NCBI GenBank assembly: GCA_947652605.1 | Contig: OX393579.1 | Location: forward strand, 1,240,001 to 1,304,000 | Direction of reading: 5' to 3' | Source of the DNA: Elmis aenea | Lineage: Eukaryota > Arthropoda > Insecta > Coleoptera > Elmidae | DNA: 64,000 nucleotides | Part shown: one piece after another, positions 48,193 through 60,443 of the stretch | How the letters are laid out: the number at the start of each line of letters is the position of its first letter | Position numbering within the stretch: the first letter of the stretch is position 1 | The notes under the pieces: model-generated | Seen by the model: only the letters and a program-made list of their open reading frames with translations | The model's database searches: none | What the model was told of the DNA's origin: nothing | Translations under genes and position numbers: made by a program

Positions 48193-50392
48193 TCAGATGT
48201 GGATTGGGACGTGTACCAAGAGTTGTTCGCGATCGGAGAACACTTCACTGCACATCTCGCACTTAAACAAGTTCTGAGCGTGTTGCATCGAAAGTTCAGC
48301 CAGTTCGTGTAACGGGCTGGGATCAATGACTTCCTGTTTGATAATCAGTTCCGACTTCAAGTCGGGCAATTCTTCAGGCTCTGCTTCTCGCTGTGAAAGT
48401 TTTTTGTTTTTCGACACAATCATGCCGCCCTTAACAAGTCGCACGACTTTGCTGCCCGGACCGATGATGTGTCGACCCGGTTTCAAACTGTTGCTCTTCT
48501 TCCTGTTGTTAGTTTTGGTGATTCGGATGATGTTTGTCGGTACTGGTACATCTGTTTCGACGATTTGTTCGCTCGCGACGTCGGGAACCGCTTCGATCGA
48601 GTGTATCAAGCCGTTGCTCTGGGAGTGATCCTCAGAATCCTGCGAGACGCTCGGTTCGCTAGCCAGCAAGTTGTTGACAGCTTCGGCGACGTCGTCTTGA
48701 GGAAATGTGGCGACTTGTAATTTTTCGGCTTGCAGAATGTGGTAGCTTACGTTCTTTGTCCTCGGTCGTATGCGTTCGCCAGTCGCAGATTTTAACTCAG
48801 TCGGCTGAGTGTGTGTCACGAGCGTCTTCGTTTTGTGTCGCACTTTGCTGCCATCGCCGGTCTCGACGGGTACTCGAGCTTTTTGAGTGTGGATCATTTT
48901 GGGTCGCGACGGCACGACCTGAAACTCCGGCTTTACCTTCTTCTTCGGTTTAATCGGTTTTGAGTTCACGATCGAGTTGATATTCTCTATGGCCGACGTG
49001 AAGCTGTTGTACACGTCGGCATAGCTCTCTTTGATGGTCGACTTCGGTGGCGTCTTCTTCGGTTTCTTGATGACTTTCTTCCGATATTCGCGTTCCTCCT
49101 CGGAATCGGTCATATTCTCATCGTCGTCTTCCCCGTCGGTCGTGCGATTTGCCATCATTTCGAGCTCGTGTGGTTTCAACTTGCGACGTCTCTTGTATTT
49201 CCTTGGTCCGACTTGCGGCTGCCGTTTCATGGCCGTGTTGAGGTCGCAGTGGTGTATCAGGTGCACGATAAGATCTTGGGACGTCGAGAACATATCGGAG
49301 CAAACCGAGCAGCAGTAGGGAGTCACGCTGTGGCTGTAGTTCGGGTCAGGACCGGAATGGTGCGAGCGGATGTGCTCGCGCAGGACCACGCGTTGGTTGA
49401 ACGCCCGTGGGCAAACGGCGCAAGCGTACGGCTTCTCACCGGTGTGAATGCGTTCGTGTTTGCGTAGAGTACCGCCGTCTGCAAACGCCTTCCAACAAAA
49501 CCGACACCCGTACGGTCGTTCTCCCGTGTGGATGCGAATGTGTATTTGCTGCGAGCTCCTCGAGCCGAACGTCTTGCCACACTCGCGGCAGGGAAATTGG
49601 CGGCCCGAGACACTGCTGTGACTGTGCCTGTGGTTCATGAGTGATCGACCGTCGGGAAATTCTTCCCCGCAGACGTCGCATGTCACGACTTTATTCCGGT
49701 GCGACAGCATGTGTCGTTTTAAGCGGGCCTTGTTGTGGAAATCCTTGCCGCACTTAGAGCAGCTGTATAATTTTTCTGACGAGTGCTCCCAAGAATGTTT
49801 GACGAGGGTTCGTCGGTCCTTGCACGTTCGACCGCACATCATGCAACTGTTTGCCGGCAGATTCTTGCCGTGTTTACTCTGGACATGAGCGGCCACGGAT
49901 TGATCGTCGAGGAACATTTCTCCGCAGATCATGCAGCGGTGTTCTGAGCCTCGCGCGTGCACCTCGGCGTGAGCGAGCAAGTCCAAAGCTTCTTGGAACG
50001 ACTCTCCGCATACATTGCACACATGTCCGAATTCGGTCTCGTTCGAAAACTCCTCCTTGACGTGCACTCGCTGGTGCCGTTTCAAATTGTCTTGCCTGTG
50101 GAAGGACATGCCGCAGGTTGGGCAGAAAAATTGCCCGTATTTGGTATCGTCGTCCGAATAATCTTCATCGTCTTCATCATCGTCCTCGTAGGGATCTTCG
50201 ATGCCGTCGTGTTTGTTGCGGAGGTGCTCGCGCATCAGAGCGGCATCCCAGAAAACTTCTCCACACCTTCGGCACTCGAAGGGACTGTCTCCGCCATGCA
50301 CACGGGCATGAGATGCTAGAGCCTTTTCTCTAGCAAATCCAACACCGCAGTGTTGGCAGACAAAAGGTTTGCGTGGATCAGTCACAGGGTAC
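48193..50392 (-). CDS. C2H2 zinc-finger protein, exon 2 (fingers 3-15)
   Basis: Second and last coding exon, joined at AG|G (Arg287) to exon 1, for a total of 1019 residues. It encodes 12 C2H2 fingers between residues about 299 and 668, then a long basic and acidic linker (YKRRRKLKP region, a DDDENMTDSEEE acidic patch, lysine-rich stretches), and a single finger at the extreme C-terminus (FKCEMCSEVF, ending HVPIHI). Only fingers 9 to 11 are joined by canonical TGERPY and TGEKPY linkers; the others have irregular spacers, and finger 6 has TCKD where an aromatic is usual. It is probably a sequence-specific nuclear DNA-binding protein. I do not recognise an ortholog, and there is no visible BTB, ZAD or KRAB domain. 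The exon is GC-richer than its surroundings. Confidence 0.93.
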
Positions 50393-50446
50393 CTGAAAAC
50401 AAACAAAAATTAGACGAAAAATACAAGTACACAAAAAATATGGTAC

Positions 50447-51306
50447 CTTGTTTCAGCCATAGGGTGATTTTCTTCGGGTAAATAACTGTTATAATCAGAT
50501 CTAGCACTGTTTTCCATAGCTTCCATCAACCGCACGTCTTCATCCACATAGTCGTACGACCGAGAACTGTTTCCAAGTTTTTCTTCATGTATATCAATAT
50601 CATCCTTAATTTTAATTTTTGTTTTTGGTTTCTTACCAAACGGTTTTGGCCGTTTACGGACTTTTTCTGTATCGGACTCCTCCAACGGCATTTCCTCTTC
50701 GTCCAATCCGTCCGCCTCTGGTATGTAAGCGTGAATTTTAAGGTGGTTCATTAGGTCGCACTTGCGTATGTAACGCACTCCGCACAAGTTGCATCCGTGC
50801 GGCCGATCAGTTTGATGTGCGACCATGTGATTCATTAGATTCGCTTTCTTTCTGAATCGTCGACTGCAGAAGTCGCAGGGGTAAGGTCGGGCCGCTGTGT
50901 ATTGGTCCTGATCTGTTGGTAATGGAATTTCTAAGTCATCTGCAGTTTGTACTTCGGACCCTCCGACATGTTCCTCAGAACCCACTATGATTTCTTGACA
51001 ATTTTCTGCCCACTGTTCTTCGACGATCTCTTCCGTAACAGGACATTCAATAAATTGTTCTTGAAGTGATACGTCTGCTGGTTGTTGCATAACAATGACA
51101 TTATCATCAGTTAAATACATGATACTGCTTTCTTGAACTTGAACACCTCCATGATTATCTTGAACTACAACTTCTTCACAAACATCCGTAAGTTCACTGT
51201 CAGTGGAAGGTAAGATTGTGCATTCATTACCAATTCCACATATTATTTCTTCTCCGTGCACCACCTCAGTGGCGTCTTCCCATGAAAGAGAATACCCTTC
51301 CTCCAT
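50447..51306 (-). CDS. C2H2 zinc-finger protein, exon 1 (acidic N-terminus, fingers 1-2)
   Basis: ATG at 51306-51304 (MEEGYSLSWEDATEVVHG); donor ACAAG|gtacca, followed by a 54-nt intron with acceptor gttttcag. The first ~140 residues are acidic and rich in Glu, Val and Gln, with no known domain, a possible activation or protein-interaction region. Two adjacent fingers follow at residues 144-164 and 172-192 (PYPCDFCSRRF and HGCNLCGVRY), then a linker with KKPKTKIKIK, a plausible nuclear localisation signal. Splicing removes a read-through ending in IFCVLVFFV. No other start is better placed, and the divergent nuclease gene begins about 0.7 kb away. Confidence 0.9.
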
Positions 51307-52031
51307 TGTACGTTTTTACTCCATTCTTAAGTCTAAAATACGGTAACGAAATGATTTTTCTAGGTTATCAACAAATTTGACAAGTGAGGTTATTACTTAA
51401 TTGAGGTTAACGCAGTTTACAATTTTGAAAAATGTAAACAAACAATTTTTTTCTCTAGTACAAATTAGTAATTAAAGTTTGTGTAAATAACAATGGAACC
51501 GAATTTCCCAAATAACTGTGTTACTACGTGCTAGAACGCCGTCACATACCAATCTTCGCGCAAGGAAAGGAAAAGTGCAATTACATCACTAGGTTATATT
51601 ACTCAGAAATGCAATTTTACTACCCAAAACACTCAATACAGATAACGCTCACAACGTAATTTGTAAAAATAAACTGAATTTACACTCACCAGATATATTC
51701 AAAATAAAAATGACAACCTAACCAAGATTTTACAAAGGCCAGCGTCGACCTTCAGTTTAGTTTGGTTAGCAAATGGCTGCGTACGTTTTGGTTTGTTGTA
51801 CGATCGGTATGACGGTGAACAATTAATTTTACATTTTTGCTTCAATCACAGTACTTATAATTCTTATACGTACTTTAAAACGCATATAACATCATTTTTT
51901 ATGCAAATTGTACCGATATAACCATAAAGTAAACAATTAGAAGAGGTTAACTGATAACTAACCTCTAAATAAGGCGCCAAAGCAATCTACGATTTCCGGT
52001 TCCTGCATTCGCGCGAAATTCAAATTGAATA
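51307..52031. promoter_or_regulatory. Divergent promoter region of the zinc-finger and Artemis-like genes
   Basis: The two start codons are 725 bp apart in head-to-head orientation, so both promoters must lie here unless 5' introns intervene. No TATA box is convincing. A short GC-richer stretch occurs near 51730-51830. Confidence 0.5.
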
Positions 52032-53240
52032 ATGAGCACATTCGAAGGTCGTATATTGGAAATTGATAATATAAGCGTGGATAACTTCCAAGGTCAAAAT
52101 ATACACTCCTACGCTTATTTTTTATCACATTGTCACACAGATCACATGCGTGGATTAAATAACCCAATATTTCAAGATGAATTACTGAATAAAAAAGGTG
52201 TTTACTTATATGCATCTACGGTTTCTGTAGAGATATTAAAAAATCTACACCCAAAAATTTCGGTAAAATTAAAAAGCCTACCTATTGAGACACCTACCCT
52301 CATCAGTTTACCTATGAAAAAAGAAAAATTCTCTGTAACGCTAATTCCTGCTGGCCACTGTCCTGGTTCTGTTATGTTTTTGTTTGAAACAGAGCAAAGA
52401 ATTTTATATACTGGGGATTTTCGTATTAATCCAAGTGATTTAACGAAAATTAAAGCATTTTACTCTTTAAATGAGTTGAAAAAGATTAATAAAATATACT
52501 TGGACACAACTTTTTTTAAAAAGGATTACTTTACGTTCCCCACACGACTAGAAAGTTTAGAAAAACTGTGTTTTCTGATAAAGGAGTGGGTGGAGAAAGG
52601 AAAAGAATACTTGGTACAGCTCAACACTAGTGCTAGATACGGTTCAGAATATTTATTTATGGGGATATACGAAAATCTTGGTATTCCAGTTCATGTAAAT
52701 CAAGACGCTTATAATTTTTATAAACACATTCCAGAAATGGATAAGTCGATAACAACTAACAGCAAAAATACTCAGTTACATTCTGCTTGTGGATATCAAA
52801 TAACAGGAATTTGCCAAAAGGTTACAGTAAATAATTTAAGAAAAATCAAGCCTTGCGCGCTTAGTTTTAAAGGACACGATTTTAGTAAAGGAATCGTAAC
52901 ATTATGTCCTAACGAAACTCTTAAAGTTTGCTATTCTTGTCATCCATCATATGAAGAAACTCAGAGGTTTATAGAACTTTTAAAACCGGACGAAATTGAG
53001 GCGTGTGTTGTACCCGATTCCAAAATCGAGAAAGAAATTATGTTACAGACAATAAAAGAAATGTTGAATGTCAAAGAGGATACATCAGGAGACTCTGCTG
53101 TTAAATTTTTCAAAACAGACAGACAGAAAAAACATGAAGACGGCAGAGGAGAGGATAAACTTGAAACCGAAAAACATTCAAAAGATTTAGATAATATTTT
53201 AGCATCACCCACCAAGAATTTTAAAAGAAGAAGGCTGTGA
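52032..53240 (+). CDS. DCLRE1C: Artemis-type (SNM1C) metallo-beta-lactamase/beta-CASP nuclease
   Basis: Single-exon gene for 402 residues. It is predicted to be a nuclear DNA nuclease that opens hairpins and trims ends in non-homologous end joining. The metal-binding motif is complete: H33-x-H35-x-D37-H38 (SHCHTDHMRG), H109 (PAGHCPGS) and D129 (YTGDFR). Beta-CASP motif A is D158 (LDTTFF), motif B H304 (YSCHPSYEE) and motif C is near ACVVP. The H33, H35, D37 and H38 positions equal those I recall for human Artemis. AGHCPGS is the SNM1-family form rather than a CPSF73 one. After the catalytic region only a short Lys-rich tail follows (ending SPTKNFKRRRL), so the long regulatory tail of vertebrate Artemis is absent. 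Start: first ATG of the frame, giving the usual N-terminal strand before the HxHxDH motif. SNM1A or SNM1B are less likely because the protein starts directly at the nuclease domain. Confidence 0.9.
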   Translation: MSTFEGRILEIDNISVDNFQGQNIHSYAYFLSHCHTDHMRGLNNPIFQDELLNKKGVYLYASTVSVEILKNLHPKISVKLKSLPIETPTLISLPMKKEKFSVTLIPAGHCPGSVMFLFETEQRILYTGDFRINPSDLTKIKAFYSLNELKKINKIYLDTTFFKKDYFTFPTRLESLEKLCFLIKEWVEKGKEYLVQLNTSARYGSEYLFMGIYENLGIPVHVNQDAYNFYKHIPEMDKSITTNSKNTQLHSACGYQITGICQKVTVNNLRKIKPCALSFKGHDFSKGIVTLCPNETLKVCYSCHPSYEETQRFIELLKPDEIEACVVPDSKIEKEIMLQTIKEMLNVKEDTSGDSAVKFFKTDRQKKHEDGRGEDKLETEKHSKDLDNILASPTKNFKRRRL

Positions 53241-54341
53241 TTATTTTAATTAAATTTTTATCAAAATAAATAATTGTACCCATGCTTATATAATTATTTA
53301 AGTAATTAACGTTTATTTTATAAATAAATATATTTAAACCATTTATTGCTTGTTTCTTCTACATTATTAAAGAAAGACTTATTATTTGAATTGTTACTTA
53401 TTTTACAGACTAGTTTTTCAGTGTCTGGATGCTTCAGCAATCATATTAATACAAAATTTAAAAACATACTGAAAAAACTAAAAGTGAAGTACCTATGTTG
53501 TATAATTTTCAAAATTTTTCCAATGAGCTTAATATATGTGACAAACAAAATTATTGTGAGTTTAAAAAATGTGTTGAGGTTAACAACAAAATATAGTACA
53601 TAATAAAAGGTAATCAAATCAAACCGAACAGTCATAATGGCATTGTTAACACTTCTCCAATAATGAACACTTTAGTCTTGAAAACGTGATCTTGTAAAAC
53701 AGAAGAAAAGTTTTTCACCAATGGATCATTGGAGAAATACAAAAATTTATTTAAACATGGAGGATGAGCCCCATTGAACAAAAATCGGAATGTGTGCCTT
53801 CAATTATACGTATATTTAACACAAGTTTTGAACAGGGTAGGACTTAAAAATATTGAGTAAAATTGCAAAGAAAGTAAAATTTTGGAATTTGATGAAGTTC
53901 TGGTAATAATTAGTATATAAATGAAAACTTTTCAACACGTTCGGGGCCTTCATGTAGCCTCTATTTTTCCCTAATGATTAATGTTGAGATTATAGGCGAG
54001 TTTCTACATCAATATGAGATAAAGAACAATAACTTGTAAAGAACTGAAAAGTTATGAAACTAGTCTTGTAAAGAAATAGATTTAGACACTAACAAAATGT
54101 TTAATAAATAAAAGAAACAGGAAGTACCAAAATGACACGATTTTTGTTTTGTTTTAAGATTTTTAAATATAATAAAAATGTTATGGAAATAATTGACAAT
54201 TTGCAGGATGACTTTGCAGGCAGCATTTGTCTGTCTGTTTGTCATGTATATGAAACAATAACTACTGAAATAATTGACTAGTTGTGCAAATACTTATTGA
54301 ATCCGTAATACAAATTTTATTATCAACAAAAAACTTTGTAA
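53241..54341. other. 3' UTR of the Artemis-like gene and intergenic sequence
   Basis: AATAAA occurs within about 40 nt of the stop (near 53265) and again near 53325, so a very short 3' UTR is likely. The rest is AT-rich. A segment at about 54185-54245 resembles 54370-54428 (gactttgcaggcag, then ctgtctgt), an apparent small duplication. Confidence 0.45.
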
Positions 54342-54478
54342 TCAATCAATCATACGAAAATTATTACCATTATCAATTTCAATTTGGAGGGTGGCTTTGC
54401 AGGCAGGATCTGTCTGTCTGAATGTCATGTAATCAGGATCGTTTTGAAGGATATGTTCGTCCCTGTCTGTATATCTAT
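54342..54478 (-). CDS. Candidate small secreted protein, exon 2
   Basis: Acceptor tgtacag, phase 1, continuing the frame from 54697 as DRYTDRDEHILQNDPDYMTF and on through RQTDPACKATLQIEI to a stop at 54342. It contributes one cysteine. A copy-like segment at 54185-54245 could be a duplicated exon but does not join in frame. Support is splice-frame consistency only. Confidence 0.28.
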
Positions 54479-54696
54479 CTGTACATAATAATAGCAGTGT
54501 TGACGAAATAAGTAACAATCCTTGTATAAATACGTTTCTGTATTTTATTTGACATGATACATAAAATGTGTGATAATTAATCAAATGAGCTGTGCAAACA
54601 TAAGTGAAACACATGCATGACAATTAATAAATTAAATATAATTTTAACTCATCATGAGATCTAGCCAATAAGTCTATTGTGTCTAATATACATTAC

Positions 54697-54961
54697 CGAT
54701 TGATTGTTCACGTAATCCTTCATTACAAAAATCATATACTTTATTTTTAACAATTTTCCAACACAATAAAGGCGGAAAATCGATTTTCAATGGATTTTTT
54801 TCAGTAGTTTGGAGCCTGTATTTACTAATTATCGAAACTATACATCCATTTTCACTTATTAAAGTATATAATTTTTTTCGGGCTAGAACAGTCGAACAAT
54901 CAATCTCTTGAAAACATATGAGACACATAATTAATATCAAATTTAGCAATATTTTATACAA
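54697..54961 (-). CDS. Candidate small secreted protein, exon 1
   Basis: ATG at 54961 starts MYKILLNLILIMCLICFQEI, a convincing signal-peptide-like stretch with likely cleavage near residue 20-23. The mature part is polar with three cysteines (ENGC, LLCW, DFCN), and the frame stays open to a donor ATCG|gtaatg. Joined to 54342-54478 it gives 133 residues with four cysteines in the mature chain. I recognise no family. It may equally be a chance ORF in AT-rich DNA. Confidence 0.3.
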
Positions 54962-57900
54962 ATTATCTTAATTTACAACAAACTGATTTCGTATGGAATT
55001 ATTTTGTGTATTACAGATATAGCAAGATCGAACTACATAAAATGTAGCAAAAATCAGTTTTGCAAATCTACAAGTACATACAGCTCGCGCAATATTACTT
55101 TGCCTGGAAGTAGACGCGTCTTTTTTCACAAACACGAGTTAAAAATTTTCTCAGAAAATATTAGTAAAAAAAAAAAACACACCGCCATTGACAACGCTTA
55201 GTAACACGTTTAATATGGGGCATTTAAATCGTGTGAGCTGTAGTTTGCTATATCTTTGCAATATACAGATATGACACATTGCTTAAACATTCATTTTTTT
55301 ATATACATAAGCTATGTATCCAACACTATGTACTGTAACCTTCTAATTATGTATTAAGTCGATCTAACGCGACCTCACAGGAATTTAAAAATGTTTTCCC
55401 AAAGGAAAAAACACGCAAATGTGCCATTTACTTACATTAAACCACTGGAGCTTTTTCTAGATATTTTTTTTTGCAACATTCATGTAAACTATAGCAGTAT
55501 TAAAACTTAACTTCCAAGTTTATACTATGTAATTAACTAAATAAAAGATGAGCTTGACAAGTATCAAACTGAATTGTGTTTACAAATTATCTACACAGAG
55601 GCGAAAATATTTTTACATGTATTTAATGAAATAAGAAATCCAAGACAAATGCAGTTGAAACTCGTAAAAACGACAGAAAACTACGTGAAATGTAAACAAT
55701 ACGTTTTGAATATACCAAGGAGAACGTAATGTATTGTTCTTTCAGCACTGAAATATTACATGTGTGGTACATCCAGGTGCACGTCTGAATTTATTACATT
55801 TCACGCCATGATTCTTCGATATACAGAGTAACAACCAGATGGGGTGTTCCAGAGATCATTACCACGGCGATTATCTGATTTGCTTTTAAAAACAACCCAA
55901 CGCACGTTATTAAATTAAAAAAAAAAAGGAAAAACATACAGGAAATAAACTAACACTAGAAATGTTGACGTGTTATAAACTTTTTATTTGAATGGCACGG
56001 CTATGATTTTGAAAAATATTTAAACAGCAAACATTCATATCTTTCCAGTTACGCTAAAACGATAACATGTTCGACAATAAGTTTTCCATAAAAATGGCAA
56101 AATCATGGCATCACTAAGCCACGAAGACAACCTTTTACAAAAATAAGTTAACAGTGGCGATTTTTTGAGTTTAAAGCAACTTTCAAATCCAAAAAAATTC
56201 TAACCAACTCTCACACAGAAGACATCTTCATGGACTGATGACTGTCGACAATTTTCGGGAAAAAATTGCATTCCAAAGTATTAAGATGTTTGCAAAACAG
56301 TAAAGGTCGCAATTTTCACTTTTTAAACCATAATAAGATCATTAAAAAAAGGTTAAAATTGTCGTTTAAAATATAAAACCAAAGTGAATATATTTTTACG
56401 CCACTTTATATAGAATTTTTCCCCACGTAGTATTATACAATGTTGGGGATTATTTCTAAAAACAAAAAAAATGGTTGCGATCAGGGCCTGCCTTTCAAAG
56501 TAAATGCGAGGAAAAAATATAAAATGTTAATGGTCATTCGATGATGTATGTTAAAAAACTGTTATTTCAAGTACATAAATATTACGTATTTTTTTCTAAC
56601 AGATCGAGTTAAAAATGGAGGCCCCTAAAACTGTGCGGCCCGGGGCATCTGCGTCTTTTGTCCCTCTTCTGGTAAGGCCTGGTTGTGATTTTGGAACACA
56701 TTGTACATTATACTAACAGTAAAAAAATCTGCATACGTATTTGCATATCTAATAAATTTAGCATCTTAACACATTTATTGAAAAAAACTAACGTTATATT
56801 TAAGAAAATAACATCACCCATTAAAATATAATGTTTCATGATTAATCGCGAACATTTCACAACATTACCTATTTGTTTTACTCATCTTGGTTCCATTTAC
56901 CACAAAATACCAGCTGTAAAGTAACATTTTCGCACTATAACTACTTATACATGAATATTATCTACAAATAATGTAAAATTGTGGAAGATTAGTTGAAATG
57001 TCGTACTGTAAATGGCTTTGCGTATATTTCTTCCAAAGGTAGACATTCTGAAAAGGTTGAAATCACGTAATATCGACTAATGATCTAAGTATATGTACAT
57101 GTTTTTTATTTTTATAAATAAACTATGGTAAGTGACAACATAAGTGGTATTAACTTTCTTACAATTAGTTAATAATATAATTACATAGGTATGAAAGGAG
57201 TTAGTATTTCTTGTCCATTATTATATCGATCAGTTTGAACGACGTACTTTTATACAAGCACCAAATAATAATATCATTTCTTAATAGCAGTAGCAGCAAC
57301 AGTACAATATATTCGTTTAATGAAAATTTTTATTTAAATGTTGGTCCAGCTGTGTGTGTGTTTTTTAAATGTTATAAAGCTCGGTGTACCTACCAAAGTT
57401 AATTAATTATTTGTTAATTCGTGGACTAGATTATATTGGCTGCTTTTTATTTCGAGTTAAAACTAGATTATTGTTTACAAGATATGCTATTATTATGTTA
57501 AAAATTACAACCAGAACGAAGTCGCTTATTTGGTCAGAACTGTACAAATAAATACTTGGAAAATTATAGATACACATGGTCGCGGTTTATTTTACAAAAA
57601 TTCATGATTTTCAACTTAAACCAGTAGCAGATCTAGGATTTGCATCGATGGGTCGAGCCGAACGTGATCAAATATTTGTCACAACAGTTTTTTATCATTC
57701 AAGAGGCAAAGAAAACGTCTAAATAAATCAAATCAGATTGATGACTCAAAAACGATTTAAGTTAAAACAAGATATACAGGATAGGCCAAAAGTCATGTTC
57801 CATAGAAAATGCGTGCAAATTTTGGGGGGTTGAAACCGCCAACGATCAAGGAAATGTTGAAAATTAAATGTTTTCTGTTAAAAATTTCCTTCCCAGAGAT

Positions 57901-59482
57901 TAAGTTGCTGTCGTAAACTGTTAAAGGTTGTCACAGCACACTTAGTCTGATGTCAGCAGTGAAGTTAAGGGAAGCTACGTATGCCTAATTTTTTGGATTT
58001 AGAAGATGGAAGCTTCATTTAAACAAATTTTACAAATTCCAAAAAGAATCATGAGGACGACTTAGATCACAAGAATGTTTTTAAAACCGAATGTTGGGGA
58101 TGAACCGATTAATCCTTTATCGGACGCACTTGTCCTATATAATTTGGAACGAAAATGATCGCATAATTTTTGAATTTTTGCTCTTTTACACATTTGTGTG
58201 CGTAGCTATTTGGAATTCCCCGATCTGCGCCTGCCCCTAACAACAAACTACACAATAAAATAACGTTAATTATAAAAATGGAAGGATTCTGCAGTGGAAA
58301 TTACAAAAAGATAATGCCCTTGTATAGCTGCACTACATTTTATATAAATACTAAAGTACTAATTAATACAAAAATTATGTATCAAAATATTGCAAAAACT
58401 TTTGCATTAAAATTAAACCGTAAAAAAACTCATCGCCTTACGCTAGAACAATTAATAATATGACATATCTAAATGACATCACTATTTTTGAATCCACTTA
58501 CGTGCATACGTATGCGATCTATTAATAAACTAGCTCTCTCTGTTCAAAATAATGTCTAGCATGTTTGGTATACACGTAAATGGAGATAAATATTACCGTT
58601 TAATTACAATGTAAATGTAAGTCTTATTACATACAGCTAGCCTGCCCGGGTTGTCTCTCAGTCGCACTTAAATTGCACACATGCACTGAACAATCTACAC
58701 AATCAAGCAACTTATTGCGTAGTTCAAGCGAAATTTTCAGTCATTACTGGCAATTGAAAACGTCGGAACCAATAACATCTCATATACTATGCGAGAAATT
58801 GCTTAACTGCACAGCAGTTGATCGATTTAAAATGGTAACGAGCACAAAACTGCTGACTGGCGGGAATACCAGGCAAGCAACATAAAAAAATTATAAGCCC
58901 AATCAGTTTGTCCAAAATTTCGGAAACTCATAGTCAATCAATGATATGTATCGTAAAATTATCGAGTCGCAATATCGTGAGTTTTAAATGCCGAAATCCC
59001 TAAAAATAATAGCTACACATTTAAATTAGGGTTAACATCCTTTCCTTTATCTGTAGTCTTGGTCAAAAATTTTTTCCCAGGCGAATTTTCACAAAATTAT
59101 CGCATTTATATACCTATGCAGCGAAGTTATGTACAAAAACTGCCAAAGTTTGTCACGTCATTAGTGAACGTAACGAAACCTGTAGTTTAAAACTGTCGAA
59201 GGTTGTTGGGCAGCACATCTATTCTGACGCCACGGGTGAAGTTAAGGGAACATCGCTCTTTTTTTAGGTGGTAACCCTATTTAAACAAACCTTATCACAT
59301 TAAACTAACATTCTAGCCTAATAAAATTTTTTGTCACAAAAAAACAAACTGACGGGGTACATTCAACATCAGGCGAAAAGCACACGCAAGCACTCGCACA
59401 TTCACGCATCACTCACTCACTGAGACAAACGATTGCGTACATCTTATAATCAGAGAACAACATCGGGCAGACTTTGTGGCCA
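54962..59482. other. Intergenic region, possibly including the TMEM47-like 3' UTR
   Basis: AT-rich with no supported gene. Old TE debris is suggested by GC-richer patches: 56615-56690 (gcggcccggggcat, resembling the 43.5-kb fragment) and 57630-57860. 59360-59420 is CA/CTCA-rich. Confidence 0.5.
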
Positions 59483-59643
59483 CTAGGCTCTCGAATCGTT
59501 ATCATGTACGATTTTTCTTTCTTTGTAATAGATTTCTTCACTTTCTTTGTCACATAACAGCAGAACTACACCACCGAATAGGAATATTGCTGCGCCCCAT
59601 CCTACACCATAGGCCCAACCAAATTCCCATATTGTACGATTAC
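59483..59643 (-). CDS. TMEM47: TMEM47/VAB-9-like claudin-family tetraspan, last exon
   Basis: Acceptor gtggtag (weak pyrimidine tract), phase 1, encodes GNRTIWEFGWAYGVGWGAAI and the rest of TM4 (FLFGGVVLLLC), then a short cytosolic tail with EEIYYKE. FGWAYGVGWGAAIF closely matches the TM4 region I recall for vertebrate TMEM47. Stop at 59485-59483. Confidence 0.85.
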
Positions 59644-59720
59644 CTACCACATTAAAAATATTTTTAGTTTCATTCGGCTGAGTTAACAATAATCTGTTAA
59701 CGGCGATATTGGTACATTAC

Positions 59721-59783
59721 CTAGGTTTAATTCTGCCGCAAAGAACACAGGATAAATTATTAACGCTACCAGGATGGATAAGA
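59721..59783 (-). CDS. TMEM47: TMEM47-like tetraspan, exon with end of TM3
   Basis: 63-nt exon, acceptor ctattgcag, donor CTAG|gtaatg, phase 1 on both sides. It encodes LSILVALIIYPVFFAAELNL, the end of TM3 and the start of the second extracellular loop (YPVFF corresponds to the YPIKF region of TMEM47). Confidence 0.85.
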
Positions 59784-60293
59784 CTGCAATAGAATAAAAC
59801 AGATTTATATTTTCTGCAGTAAAAAAAAGATAGTGTCTCTCATGCAGCAACGTAAAAGAAATTTTTAGGAATAATTTAAATAATTTCTTGTACAGTAAAA
59901 GCATCGATTAGTATCGTAAAAGCGCTACGAGAAGTCAACGAGTGACTAGACTAGCCGCATTAATCGAGTTCGCACTAATCGAAAAATTACTGTACTTATT
60001 TTGCGTTTGTAGCTTGCTAAAAGAAGAAAATAAAGCGCCAAAATTCAACCAAAAACGTGTCACAACTAAAAAAGCGTGTCGACTGAATGTTTATACAGCA
60101 AACTGTCGCCGGCCGCAGATTTTTCAATCACCAATTTGGTTAGCATCGCGTGGTAATTGTGTTCGTTTGTGCGCACGGGCCTAAAGTGCCCAAATAAATC
60201 GATTTCTTAAAAGATTTTCGCTATTGCGATCATAATTTGTCAATCGAACGGTTTTCGAAAAAATTTGACGAGAGTTCACTGTATGGTACTTAC

Positions 60294-60443
60294 GTGCAAG
60301 ACTCATTACGATGACTGCAAATCGATAATATTTGTATTTCGTATGATGCTCCTTTGTTTTAAGGCCTACGCCTGTTAAAACAGTAGCTACTAAGTCTGTT
60401 ACGAGGGTTAGTATACACAAAGCTGCCGCTGCACGGATATAAG
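60294..60443 (-). CDS. TMEM47: TMEM47-like tetraspan, exon with TM2 and start of TM3
   Basis: 150-nt exon, acceptor aatgtttcag, donor GCAC|gtaagt, phase 1 on both sides. Encodes YIRAAAALCILTLVTDLVAT and the rest of TM2, a short basic cytosolic loop (KTKEHHTKYKYY) and the beginning of TM3 (RFAVIVMSLA). Confidence 0.87.

Noticed and set aside
49031..50333. Several plus-strand ORFs of 69-120 codons opposite the zinc-finger exon
   Set aside because: Antisense shadows of a GC-richer coding exon; Cys- and Ser-rich translations mirror the finger codons.
57630..58230. Possible transposon bounded by agcagatcta and gatctgcgcctg
   Set aside because: The ends are not clear inverted repeats and no coding remnant or target duplication was seen.
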